Source: Acuticoccus sp. MNP-M23
GTDB taxonomy: Bacteria > Pseudomonadota > Alphaproteobacteria > Rhizobiales > Amorphaceae
NCBI RefSeq assembly: GCF_031195445.1
Contig: NZ_CP133480.1
Coordinates: 186,001 to 250,000, forward strand
DNA: 64,000 bases
Reading direction: 5' to 3'
Positions within the stretch are counted from its first letter, which is position 1. Each line of letters starts with the position of its first letter. Under the pieces are notes generated by a model, which worked only from the letters and a program-made list of their open reading frames with translations, did no database searches and was not told the DNA's origin. Positions 25,402 through 33,324 of this stretch are shown here, in pieces. The position numbers were made by a program, and so were the translations under genes.

Positions 25402-26211
25402 ATGGACGGATACGTGCTTGCCGATACCGCAACAAAGCTCAGCGCCGCTCGCGGAAAGGTCGTCATCTGCGGCTCCCATGGCGGCGTCTATGCCGGGCTT
25501 CTGGCCGCATCTGCCGGGGTGCGCGGCATCCTTCTCAACGACGCGGGGGTCGGCCTCAACAATGCCGGCATTGCCGGGCTTGGCGTGTGCCAGACCCACG
25601 GCATGGCCGCTGCCGCCGTCGGCCACGACAGCTGCCGGATTGGCGACGCTGCCGATTGTGGCAGGCGCGGCGTGGTCTCCGCTGCCAACGCCATTGCGGC
25701 AGGCCTTGGCATTGTGGCCGGCATCGGCGCGGTGGAAGCGGCCGGCCTTCTGGCCGGCGCGCCGGAGCCGACCGGCACGCCCGTGGTGGACGAGGAGCAC
25801 CGGATCGAGCACGATCTTGGCGGCTGGCGGCTCACCATCATCGACAGCGCTTCGCTGGTGGATTTTGCGCGCGACCGGGGGGCGCTGGTGGTCACCGCGT
25901 CGCACGGCGGACTTGTGGGCGGCAATCCGGCCACCGCAGGCCGGGCAGACGCAGCGCTGTTTGCCTACAACGACGCCGGGATCGGCTGCGACAGGGCGGG
26001 CGTCTCCCGCCTTCCGGTCTTGCAGGAGCGCGGCATTGCGGCGGTGACGGTGGATTGCCGGAGTGCCGAAATCGGCGTTGGTCAATCCACCTACGACCGG
26101 GGCGTCATCAGCGCGGCCAATCAGGCCGCGCGCACCCTTGGCGCAAAGGACGGCATGCCACTTAAGGCGCTCATTGCGGCAATTGCCGCGCGGCCGCCGG
26201 TCAGAGGTTGA
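25402..26211 (+). CDS. Uncharacterised protein with internal SHGG/NDAG duplication
   Basis: The product has 269 residues, no signal peptide and no TM segment. AAGGAGA five bases before ATG 25402 is a strong ribosome site. Two halves are related: residues about 18-104 and 160-248 share, at a constant offset of about 144 residues, SHGG (25 and 167), NDAG (46 and 190), AG (55 and 199) and RGV-SAAN (89 and 233). This shows an internal gene duplication of an alpha/beta unit of about 88 residues. I do not recognise the family. It is divergent from E1 alpha, and its last 11 bases overlap the convergent TRAP dctM gene. Context suggests a role in the same catabolic programme, as an enzyme or a sensor of a small acid. 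Confidence 0.75.
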   Translation: MDGYVLADTATKLSAARGKVVICGSHGGVYAGLLAASAGVRGILLNDAGVGLNNAGIAGLGVCQTHGMAAAAVGHDSCRIGDAADCGRRGVVSAANAIAAGLGIVAGIGAVEAAGLLAGAPEPTGTPVVDEEHRIEHDLGGWRLTIIDSASLVDFARDRGALVVTASHGGLVGGNPATAGRADAALFAYNDAGIGCDRAGVSRLPVLQERGIAAVTVDCRSAEIGVGQSTYDRGVISAANQAARTLGAKDGMPLKALIAAIAARPPVRG

Positions 26212-27475
26212 ACGGCAGCCAGAGGACGATCTGCGGCAGCAGCGAGATCACCAGCGCGGTGAGCAGCATCAGAGCGAGGAACGGCAGCACGCCCTTGGAG
26301 ATCTCGGTGAGCGAGCCGCCGCTGACCGCCTGGATCACATAAAGGTTGAGCCCCACCGGCGGGGTGATCAGCGCACACTCCACCATGATGACGAAGAAGA
26401 TGCCGAACCAGATGGGGTCGATCCCCAGCACGGTGAGCGAGCCTGCCAGCACCGGCACCATGATGAGGAGCATCGACAGCGCCTCCATGAAGAGGCCCAT
26501 GATGAGAAGCACGATGGCCACCACAAGGATGAACAGCCCCGCGGTGTCGATGTTGGTGGAGATGAACACCGAAACGTCCTGCGGGATGCGGTAGAGCGCG
26601 ATCGCCTTGCCGAACACCTTGGCGCCCGCGACGATGAGCAAGATCACCACCGTGGTGCGCATCGAATCGACCACCGCTTCGGTGAGGCCCTTCCACGTCA
26701 GCGTGCGCAGGACGACAACGGTCACGAACAGCGCGCCGGCAAAGCCGATGGCCGCAGCCTCGGTGGGCGTATACCAGCCGCGGTAGATGCCGGTGATGAC
26801 GGTGAGCGCCAGCGCGATGGTCGGCAGGGCGCGCACGCCCGTGGTCCAGCGTTCGCCCCACCCGGCCCGCGGGATCTTCTCCAATTCGGGCAGCCGCCGG
26901 GCGTAGAAGATCGAAAACGCGATGAAGAAGCCGATCATCAGAAGGCCGGGCCCGACACCGGCCATGAACAGGGCCAGCACCGATTCCTCGGTGATCACGC
27001 CGTAGATGATCATGATCAGCGATGGCGGGATGAGGATGCCCAGGGTCCCGCCCGCGGCAAGCACGCCGTAGGTGAAGCTCTTCGGGTAGCCGCGCGAGGT
27101 CATCTCGGGGATCGCCACGGTGCCGATGGTGGCGGCAGTGGCGACAGAGGACCCGGAAATTGCCGCGAACACGCCGCACGAAATGATGGTGGCCACGGCA
27201 AGCCCGCCCGGCCAGTGGCCGACGAAGGCCTGCACCGCGGCAAACAGGTCCTTGCCCACCCCGCCCTTCAGCATGACGTTGGCCATGAGGAGGAACAGCG
27301 GCACCGCAATGAGAACGAAGCTGTCCATGGCCGACAGGAGGCCCGCCGGCGCCATCAGCGGCGAGAAGCCCCCGATGGCGAGCAGGATCACCCCGAGCCC
27401 GCCAAGGGCGAAGGCCACGGGAACGCCCAGAAGCAGCAGGCCGAACAGACTGGCCAGAATGAGAACGGTGTCCAC
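26201..27475 (-). CDS. dctM: TRAP transporter large permease DctM (system 2)
   Basis: The product has 424 residues, the standard DctM length, with about 12 TM segments. Family-typical stretches are AVPLFLLMANVML, AAISGSSVATAATIGTVAIPEM, GGTLGILIPPSL, YTPTEAAAIGFAGALF and PPVGLNLYVIQAVSG. The start is GTG 27475. The gene follows dctQ after 56 bases, and its 3' end overlaps the convergent 25402-26211 gene by 11 bp. This is the C4-dicarboxylate-type DctM branch, distinct from the longer permease of system 1, so the two TRAP systems are not recent duplicates. Confidence 0.93.
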   Translation of the reverse strand: MDTVLILASLFGLLLLGVPVAFALGGLGVILLAIGGFSPLMAPAGLLSAMDSFVLIAVPLFLLMANVMLKGGVGKDLFAAVQAFVGHWPGGLAVATIISCGVFAAISGSSVATAATIGTVAIPEMTSRGYPKSFTYGVLAAGGTLGILIPPSLIMIIYGVITEESVLALFMAGVGPGLLMIGFFIAFSIFYARRLPELEKIPRAGWGERWTTGVRALPTIALALTVITGIYRGWYTPTEAAAIGFAGALFVTVVVLRTLTWKGLTEAVVDSMRTTVVILLIVAGAKVFGKAIALYRIPQDVSVFISTNIDTAGLFILVVAIVLLIMGLFMEALSMLLIMVPVLAGSLTVLGIDPIWFGIFFVIMVECALITPPVGLNLYVIQAVSGGSLTEISKGVLPFLALMLLTALVISLLPQIVLWLPFNL

Positions 27476-27531
27476 GTCAGACCCCTGTGGTTTGAAGAGG
27501 GCGGACGAAACGAAGGCGCGCCACGACGACC

Positions 27532-28038
27532 TCAGGCCTCATGGGAGACCGGTGCCGCGGGCCGCTCGGCCCCTGCGATGACCGCAACCGCCAGCGCCAG
27601 CGCCTGCACGCAAAGCAGCGCGAAGCCGATGGGCACGGCTGCCTGCATCCACCATGACGGCATGTCGAGCATGGAGCCGGTGGTGCGGCCCACCTCGAAG
27701 CTGTTAATTGCAGCGGGTGCGCCGAACCAGGCCACGAAGCCCGAGATCACCGCAACGAAGACGAGGCTGACCACCTCGCAGATCCGCTGCACGATGACGG
27801 GGAACTGATCCACCAGCACGGTGACGCGGATATGGTCGCGCCCGTACAGCAAGCCGGCGCTGCCGATGAAGACAGCCCAGATCATGCACAGGCGCGAAAG
27901 CTCCTCTGCCCAGATGGTGGGCGCGTTGAAGAAATAGCGCGCCACCACCTCATAGGTGAGCATGGCCCCTGTTGCGAACAGGAGCCATGCGGCAAGGAGG
28001 GAAAGGGCGGTGGTGAACCGCCCCAGAAGTCCGAGCAT
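27532..28038 (-). CDS. dctQ: TRAP transporter small permease DctQ (system 2)
   Basis: The product has 168 residues with four TM helices. Family features are EVVARYFFNAPTIWAEELSR and the DHIRVTVL loop, then SWWMQAAVPIGFALL in the last helix. It associates with DctM and links it to the periplasmic binding protein. ATG 28038 lies 7 bases after the dctP2 stop, so it is translated from the same leftward mRNA; unlike system 1 there is no hairpin between binding protein and permease genes. Confidence 0.9.
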   Translation of the reverse strand: MLGLLGRFTTALSLLAAWLLFATGAMLTYEVVARYFFNAPTIWAEELSRLCMIWAVFIGSAGLLYGRDHIRVTVLVDQFPVIVQRICEVVSLVFVAVISGFVAWFGAPAAINSFEVGRTTGSMLDMPSWWMQAAVPIGFALLCVQALALAVAVIAGAERPAAPVSHEA

Positions 28039-28045
28039 GGCGGCG

Positions 28046-29053
28046 CTAGTTCTGCGTCGCGGCGTCGTACACCTGCTGGCCGAGGTCGCCGGCGCCCTTC
28101 AGCCATTCGTCGATGACGGGCTGAGACGCGGTCTTCCAGGCTTCGAGATCGCTGTCGGACAGTTCGTAAACGGTCATGCCGTTTTCAACCGAGTCGGCAT
28201 AGGCCTTGGCTTCGATCTCGGACATCCGGTTGCGCACGTCGTCCTCGGCGCGCACGGCCGCCTCGTTGATCCACAGCTGCTGCTGTTCGGTGAGGCCTTC
28301 CCAGAAATTCTGGTTGATCACGACGATGAACTCGATGTCGGCCACGTCCACCTTGGTGACAGTGTCCATCACGTCCCAGAGCGAGCGGCTCTGGACGCCG
28401 GAGATGCCGGTCATGCCGATATCGACCGTGCCGCGCTGGTAGGCGAGGAACTGCTCGGAGCCGGAAATCAGCGTCGGCACGCCGCCGACGGTCTGCACCC
28501 ACTGGCCCAGCGTCTTGCCGAACACGCGGGCCTTCTTGCCCTTCATCAGGTCCGGCGTTGCCAGCGGCTCGCCGTTGGACAGGAGCACGACCGAGCCATA
28601 GGCCTGCCACCACAGCACCTTGGAGCCGGTTTCCGCAATGGCCTCGTCGATCAGGCGGCGGACCGGGCTGTCAGGTGCGACAGCGGCGCGGACCTTTTCT
28701 TCGGTGTTGAACACGAAGGGCAGATAAAAAACGTCCACCGCGGGGATCTCGCCCACGTAGCGGGTGAGCGAGGCAACGCCCATCTCGATCTGGCCGGAGC
28801 CGACTGCCTCGGGCACTTCGCTGTCTTTGTAAAGCTGGGCGGAGTCGTAGATCTCGACGGCGATCTCGCCGTCAGAGAGTTTTTCCACCTCTTCCTTGAA
28901 CAGAACGATGTTCTGCCCGAGGTGCGCCTTCAGCGGCAGCTGAAGCGTTACGCGGAGCGTAACGTCCTGCGCCATGGCAGGGCCTGCAACGGCCGTGGTC
29001 CCTGCAATCAGGAACGCGGCAGCCGTCCGCTTGAAGGTGGTGATCGAAGCCAT
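28046..29053 (-). CDS. dctP: TRAP transporter periplasmic binding protein DctP (system 2)
   Basis: The product has 335 residues with a signal peptide (MASITTFKR, hydrophobic core, cleavage after AMA near residue 29). ATG 29053 has GGGAGG seven bases upstream; an in-frame ATG at 29131 would put 26 polar residues before the signal. The mature protein follows the DctP pattern, with the conserved ligand arginine in GKKARVFGKTLGQW and a GGVPTLISGSEQFLAYQRGTVD segment. It binds an organic acid in the periplasm. It is the first gene of the dctPQM2 operon, with about 110 bases of leader behind the small gene at 29165-29500. Confidence 0.91.
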   Translation of the reverse strand: MASITTFKRTAAAFLIAGTTAVAGPAMAQDVTLRVTLQLPLKAHLGQNIVLFKEEVEKLSDGEIAVEIYDSAQLYKDSEVPEAVGSGQIEMGVASLTRYVGEIPAVDVFYLPFVFNTEEKVRAAVAPDSPVRRLIDEAIAETGSKVLWWQAYGSVVLLSNGEPLATPDLMKGKKARVFGKTLGQWVQTVGGVPTLISGSEQFLAYQRGTVDIGMTGISGVQSRSLWDVMDTVTKVDVADIEFIVVINQNFWEGLTEQQQLWINEAAVRAEDDVRNRMSEIEAKAYADSVENGMTVYELSDSDLEAWKTASQPVIDEWLKGAGDLGQQVYDAATQN

Positions 29054-29164
29054 AGTGGTCCTCCCAGACAAATATTTGGGTGCCAGCTCTGAAGGCTGGC
29101 CGAAGACCGGATATGCCCCGGTTCTTTTCACCCCTGCAAGAGGAATTATCCGAGAGTCAAAGTC

Positions 29165-29500
29165 TCAAGCCGCCGCGCGGAAGGGAGAATCGGTGGTCTC
29201 GCCCTGCCCGCACCCATCACCGTGGAGACGCCATGACCGGTTCGGCGCGGTCAGCCACAACTGCGCCGCAGCCGACAGGACCGGAACGAAGTCACGGGTC
29301 ATTGCGGCAACGAAAAGCTTGTCCCGGCCCGAAATGATCGACCGCATGGAGGTTGCCACGTAGTCCGCATCGTGCGCGGTATCCACCAGCCAGAACTCGA
29401 CGCCCACGCGGTAGACCTCCGAGAAGCGCTGACGGAGCGTCGCATCGATGGAAGAGCCGTCTCTGGTCGTGGAGCTGATAAAGACGCAATGAATCGCCAT
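29165..29500 (-). CDS. Small protein of unknown function
   Basis: The product is about 111 residues and soluble, with no signal peptide. The N-terminal half alternates hydrophobic strands and helices (MAIHCVFIS, VGVEFWLVD, KLFVAAMTRD); the last 25 residues are polar and probably disordered. The start is placed at the ATG near 29500; a GTG at 29584 would lengthen it by 28 residues without visible structure. It lies upstream of dctP2 on the same strand, separated by about 110 bases, and is divergent from uup. I do not recognise the family. Composition and codon use match the neighbours, so it is probably a real gene. Confidence 0.55.
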   Translation of the reverse strand: MAIHCVFISSTTRDGSSIDATLRQRFSEVYRVGVEFWLVDTAHDADYVATSMRSIISGRDKLFVAAMTRDFVPVLSAAAQLWLTAPNRSWRLHGDGCGQGETTDSPFRAAA

Positions 29501-29599
29501 GTTCGTTTTCCCTTGCCCGATGGGACAAAGGTGAACGGGCGTGGTTAACCGCAGACTAATGTCCTTCCATTTCTTCCCGTTCACACCACTTGCCGGATC

Positions 29600-31411
29600 A
29601 TGGCCAGACCTCCCCTACTCACGCTCCAAGACATCGCCCTCACCTTCGGCGGCACGCCGCTCCTGTCGGAGGCGACCCTCATGGTCTCCGCCGGCGACAG
29701 GATCGCGCTGGTCGGCCGCAACGGCTCGGGCAAATCCACCCTCCTGAAAATTGCAGCAGGGCTGATCGACGCTGATTCGGGCGATCGATTCGCCTCGCCG
29801 GATGCGACGATCCGCTATCTGGCGCAGGAGCCGGACCTTTCCGCGTTTGCCACGGTCGGAGAATATGTCGCCACCGGCCTTGCCGAGGGGGACGACCCCT
29901 ATGCCGGCATCATGGCGCTGGAGGCACTGAAGCTCGACCCGGACGCCTCGCCCGCCCCCATGTCCGGCGGCGAGAAGAGGCGCGCCGCGCTCGCCCACGC
30001 CCTTGCGCCAGACCCCGACGTGCTGCTCCTCGACGAGCCCACCAACCACCTCGACATTGCGGCCATCGCCTGGCTGGAGGCGACCTTGCGCGAGCGGCGC
30101 AAGGCGCTCGTCCTCATCAGCCACGACAGGCGCTTTCTGGAGGAGCTTTCCACTGCCACCGTGTGGCTGGACCGCGGCCAGACCCACCGCATGGACAAGG
30201 GGTTCACCGAGTTCGAGGACTGGCGCGACGAGATCCTCAACGCCGAGGACGAGGAGCGCCGCAAGCTCGACAAGAAGATTGCAGCCGAGCAGGACTGGGT
30301 GCGCTACGGCGTCACCGCCCGGCGCAAGCGCAACATGGGGCGGCTCAGGAAGCTCCAGTCGCTGCGGCAGGAGCGGCGCGACCAGCGCCAGGCCACCGGG
30401 CTTGCCGACATGAGCCTCACCGGCGCCACCCGCTCCGGCCAGCGCCTGTTCGTGGCCAAGAACATCGCCAAGGCCTATGACGGCCGGCCCATTGTCGCGG
30501 ACCTCTCGATGACGGTGATGCGCGGCGACAAGATCGGCCTCGTCGGCCCCAACGGCGCCGGCAAGACGACGCTGGTCAACCTGCTGCTGGGCCGTCTGGC
30601 GCCTGATTCGGGCTCGATCAAGTTCGGCACCGACATCGAGGCCAACTACATCGACCAGACCCGCGAGGGCCTCGACCCCGAAATGCCGCTGCGCCAGGCA
30701 ATCAGCCCGTCCGGCGGTGACCAGATCACAATCGGCAATTCAACCAAGCACGTTGCGGGCTACCTCAAGGACTTCCTGTTCTCGCCCGAGCAGTTCAACA
30801 CCCCCGTGGGTGCGCTGTCGGGCGGCGAGCGGGCGCGCGTGCTCCTCGGCCGTGCCTTCGCGATGCCGGCCAACGTTCTGGTGCTGGATGAGCCCACCAA
30901 CGACCTCGACCTCGAAACGCTGGATCTCCTCGCCGAGATCATCGCCGACTATGACGGCACGCTGATTCTCGTCAGCCATGATCGAGACTTTCTGGACCGC
31001 ACCGTCACCACCACGCTGGTGGCCGAGGGCGACGGCCAGTGGGGCGAGTACCCCGGCGGCTATTCCGACATGGTGACCCAGCGCGGCCTGCCGCCGGTGG
31101 GCGACGGCCCCGCGCCAAGCTCCCGAAGCAAGAAGACGAGGGCCGAACCCGCCAAGCCGTCCAAAAACAAGGGCAAGCTCTCCTTTCGCGAAAAGCACGA
31201 CCTCGAAACCCTGCCGGGCCGGGTGCAGGAGATCGAGCGCGAGGTCGCAAAGCTCGGCAACGAGCTCGCCGACCCCAAGCTCTACGCGAAGAACCCGAAG
31301 CGGTTCGACAAGCTGACCGCCGACATCGCGAAGCTCGAGGCCGAGAAGGCCGCCGCCGAGGAGCGCTGGCTGGAGGTGGAGATGAAGCGCGAAGAGATGG
31401 AAGGCGGCTGA
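29600..31411 (+). CDS. uup: ABC-F family ATPase Uup
   Basis: The product has 603 residues with two ABC domains. The first has GRNGSGKST, MSGGEKRR and LLLDEPTNHLD; the second has GPNGAGKTT, LSGGERAR and LVLDEPTNDLD. A charged linker lies between them, and a C-terminal coiled coil of about 90 residues rich in Lys/Glu is typical of Uup (DNA/ribosome-binding tail). There is no membrane domain, so it acts on ribosomes or on branched DNA intermediates rather than in transport. ATG 29600 starts the conserved LTLQDIALTFGG region. The methyltransferase gene follows after 3 bases. Confidence 0.93.
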   Translation: MARPPLLTLQDIALTFGGTPLLSEATLMVSAGDRIALVGRNGSGKSTLLKIAAGLIDADSGDRFASPDATIRYLAQEPDLSAFATVGEYVATGLAEGDDPYAGIMALEALKLDPDASPAPMSGGEKRRAALAHALAPDPDVLLLDEPTNHLDIAAIAWLEATLRERRKALVLISHDRRFLEELSTATVWLDRGQTHRMDKGFTEFEDWRDEILNAEDEERRKLDKKIAAEQDWVRYGVTARRKRNMGRLRKLQSLRQERRDQRQATGLADMSLTGATRSGQRLFVAKNIAKAYDGRPIVADLSMTVMRGDKIGLVGPNGAGKTTLVNLLLGRLAPDSGSIKFGTDIEANYIDQTREGLDPEMPLRQAISPSGGDQITIGNSTKHVAGYLKDFLFSPEQFNTPVGALSGGERARVLLGRAFAMPANVLVLDEPTNDLDLETLDLLAEIIADYDGTLILVSHDRDFLDRTVTTTLVAEGDGQWGEYPGGYSDMVTQRGLPPVGDGPAPSSRSKKTRAEPAKPSKNKGKLSFREKHDLETLPGRVQEIEREVAKLGNELADPKLYAKNPKRFDKLTADIAKLEAEKAAAEERWLEVEMKREEMEGG

Positions 31412-31414
31412 CCC

Positions 31415-32221
31415 GTGCCGCCTCTCGATCCAATCCTCATCTCCGACGCAGACGACCCGCGGATCGCCGTCTTCACCGCGCTGCAGGAGCGCGACAGGAT
31501 CGGCCGCGACGGTGTGTTCATCGCGGAAGGGGCGACGGTGCTCACCGTCCTCCTCAACTCGGCGCTCGTCACCGATGCGATCCTCATCGAGGAAGGCCGC
31601 GTGCCCCGGCTGCCGGTGCTGGCATCCCGCGGCAACGCACCGCTCTACGTGGCGCCGCAAGGGGTGCTGGACCGGATTGCGGGCTACCACCTTCACCGCG
31701 GCATTCTGGCGGCCGGGCGCATTCCCCCGGCCGTTGACGTTGCCGCCCTCCCCGCCGGGCCGCTGCGGCTGCCGGTGCTGGTCGGCCTTTCCAACCACGA
31801 CAATGTGGGCGGCATCTACCGCAACGCCGCCGCGTTCGGCGCCTCTGCCGTGGCGATCGACGCGACCACCGCCAACCCGTTCTACCGCAAGGCGATCCGC
31901 GTCGGCGTCGGCGCCCCGCTGATCGTGCCGACGCTGCGCACCGCCGATGTCGCGGCGCTGCTGGCCGCCCTCGCCGCCGCCGGCATCACCCCGTACGCGC
32001 TGACCCCCGCCGCCCCCGCCGCGCTGCACGAGACGGCGCTTGCCCCCCGCGCGGCCTTCCTGCTGGGCACCGAGGGGCCGGGGTTGCCGGATACGCTGAT
32101 TGCGGCTGCAACCCCGCTCTCCATCGCCATCGCGCCGGGGTTCGACAGCCTCAACGTGGCGACAACCAGCGGCATCGTGCTGGCCGCCCACGCGGCGCAG
32201 CACGGCCTCCCGCCCGCGTAG
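31415..32221 (+). CDS. SpoU/TrmH-family RNA 2'-O-methyltransferase
   Basis: The product has 268 residues. It has an N-terminal L30e-like substrate domain and a C-terminal SPOUT knot with the three SpoU motifs: NHDNVGGIYRNAAAFG, LLGTEGPGLP and DSLNVATTSG. It transfers a methyl group from SAM to a ribose 2'-OH in tRNA or rRNA; the target nucleotide cannot be assigned. The start is GTG 31415, 3 bases after the uup stop; no ATG fits the family alignment. Co-transcription with uup is likely. Confidence 0.9.
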   Translation: MPPLDPILISDADDPRIAVFTALQERDRIGRDGVFIAEGATVLTVLLNSALVTDAILIEEGRVPRLPVLASRGNAPLYVAPQGVLDRIAGYHLHRGILAAGRIPPAVDVAALPAGPLRLPVLVGLSNHDNVGGIYRNAAAFGASAVAIDATTANPFYRKAIRVGVGAPLIVPTLRTADVAALLAALAAAGITPYALTPAAPAALHETALAPRAAFLLGTEGPGLPDTLIAAATPLSIAIAPGFDSLNVATTSGIVLAAHAAQHGLPPA

Positions 32222-32280
32222 ATTTCCTCCGCCGGCAAAGCGCGCTAGAGGGGGCGGACCCACCAATCCGGAGCGTCCCA

Positions 32281-32697
32281 ATGCCCATTCCCGTCAAAGT
32301 CACCGCAGGCCCGTTCACGTTCGATGCCCAGCTCGAGGACGAGCTTGCGCCCAAGACCGTCGAGGCGTTTCTCAAGGCGATGCCGTTCGAGAGCCAGGTG
32401 GTGCATGTGCGCTGGTCCGGCGAAGGCGTGTGGGTGCCGCTCGGCGAGCGCGACTTTGGCGTCGGTTATGAGAATCATACCAGCTATCCCGCGCCCGGCC
32501 ACATGATCCTCTACCCCGGCGGCATCTCCGAAACCGAGATCCTGCTGGCCTACAGCGGCGTGCAGTTTGCCTGCAAAATGGGGCAGCTGGCGGGCAATCA
32601 CTTCCTCACGATCACCGGCGGCCTTGAGAACCTTTATGCCCTCGGCACCAAAACCCTGTGGGAAGGTGCGCAGCCACTCAAGATCGAGCGCGTTTAA
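32281..32697 (+). CDS. DUF3830 (cyclophilin-like fold) protein
   Basis: The product has 138 residues and no signal peptide. The sequence matches the DUF3830 pattern: ELAPKTVEAFLKAMP, VHVRWSGEGVWVPLG, the Pro-rich PAPGHMILYPGG and a final GAQPLKIERV. The family is predicted to have a cyclophilin-like barrel and often lies next to amidohydrolases or transporters; its biochemical role is not established. A plausible promoter lies in the 59 bases after the methyltransferase gene, or the three genes are one transcript. The tRNA-Pro gene follows. Confidence 0.75.
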   Translation: MPIPVKVTAGPFTFDAQLEDELAPKTVEAFLKAMPFESQVVHVRWSGEGVWVPLGERDFGVGYENHTSYPAPGHMILYPGGISETEILLAYSGVQFACKMGQLAGNHFLTITGGLENLYALGTKTLWEGAQPLKIERV

Positions 32698-32746
32698 CCC
32701 CTTGTGGTCCGCGGCGTCAGCGGTTACATCACCGCGACGCAAGCGG

Positions 32747-32823
32747 CGGAGTGTAGCGCAGCCTGGTAGCGCACCTCGTTCGGGACGAGGGGGTCGGAGG
32801 TTCGAATCCTCCCACTCCGACCA
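32747..32823 (+). tRNA. tRNA-Pro (CGG anticodon)
   Basis: A 77-base tRNA with an encoded CCA end. The acceptor stem CGGAGTG pairs with CACTCCG, followed by discriminator A. The D-arm contains AGCGCAGCCTGGTAGCGCA, the anticodon stem CCTCG/CGAGG encloses loop TTCGGGA with CGG at 32781-32783, and the T-arm has GGTTCGAATC. CGG reads CCG, the dominant proline codon of this GC-rich genome. Confidence 0.97.
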
Positions 32824-32883
32824 CTCCATGCCAATTTCGCCACCAAGGCGGACGCTGGATGGTCTGCCGCTTGAGCACTCCCC

Positions 32884-33321
32884 TTAAATTGTCATGTCGC
32901 TTTCGTTGCCGGGCCTTGCCGTGTTTTCGTGCATGGCAAGATAGCTGCTCTTGCCGTGGAGCACCGCCTCACAGACCATCTCGCCATAAATCGGCTTGTT
33001 GAGGATGGCGTGCGGGCCAACCGCGCGCATCCGCGCCGTGGTCTGCGGTTCGGTGGAACCGGTGGCGAAGATTATCTTCGTGCCAAGCTGCGCCGCCACG
33101 ATCCGCTGCGCAACGTCGACGCCATCGAGCGTATCGTCGAGCCGCACGTCGAGCAGCACGACATCTGGCTTGTGCTCGGTCAGCGCGTCGATCGCTTCCT
33201 GCGCACCATGGCAGAGACACAACACGTTCATTCCAATGTCTTCGCAGGCATATTGCATCATGCGCGCGATAAGAAACTCGTCATCCACAATGATGACAGA
33301 AAGGTTTGCAGCATCTGCCAT
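32884..33321 (-). CDS. Single-domain response regulator
   Basis: The product has 145 residues, one receiver domain and no output domain. The acidic pocket is D13/D14, the phosphoacceptor D58 in VVLLDVRL, the switch Thr near T87 (FATGST) and the conserved K109 in NKP. The last 20 residues are an unstructured tail. It lies 3 bases downstream of the histidine kinase gene on the same strand and is the obvious phosphorylation partner. Single-domain regulators next to HWE/HisKA_2 kinases in alphaproteobacteria often act in phosphorelays or by protein interaction. Confidence 0.92.
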   Translation of the reverse strand: MADAANLSVIIVDDEFLIARMMQYACEDIGMNVLCLCHGAQEAIDALTEHKPDVVLLDVRLDDTLDGVDVAQRIVAAQLGTKIIFATGSTEPQTTARMRAVGPHAILNKPIYGEMVCEAVLHGKSSYLAMHENTARPGNESDMTI

Positions 33322-33324
33322 TGT

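Noticed and set aside
26063-27808. Long His/Arg/Asp-rich plus-strand frame
   Set aside because: Antisense to dctM2 and dctQ2, which have convincing TRAP motifs.
30740-32281. Minus-strand frame of 513 codons
   Set aside because: Antisense to uup and the SpoU methyltransferase gene; repeated Gly/Arg and no domain.
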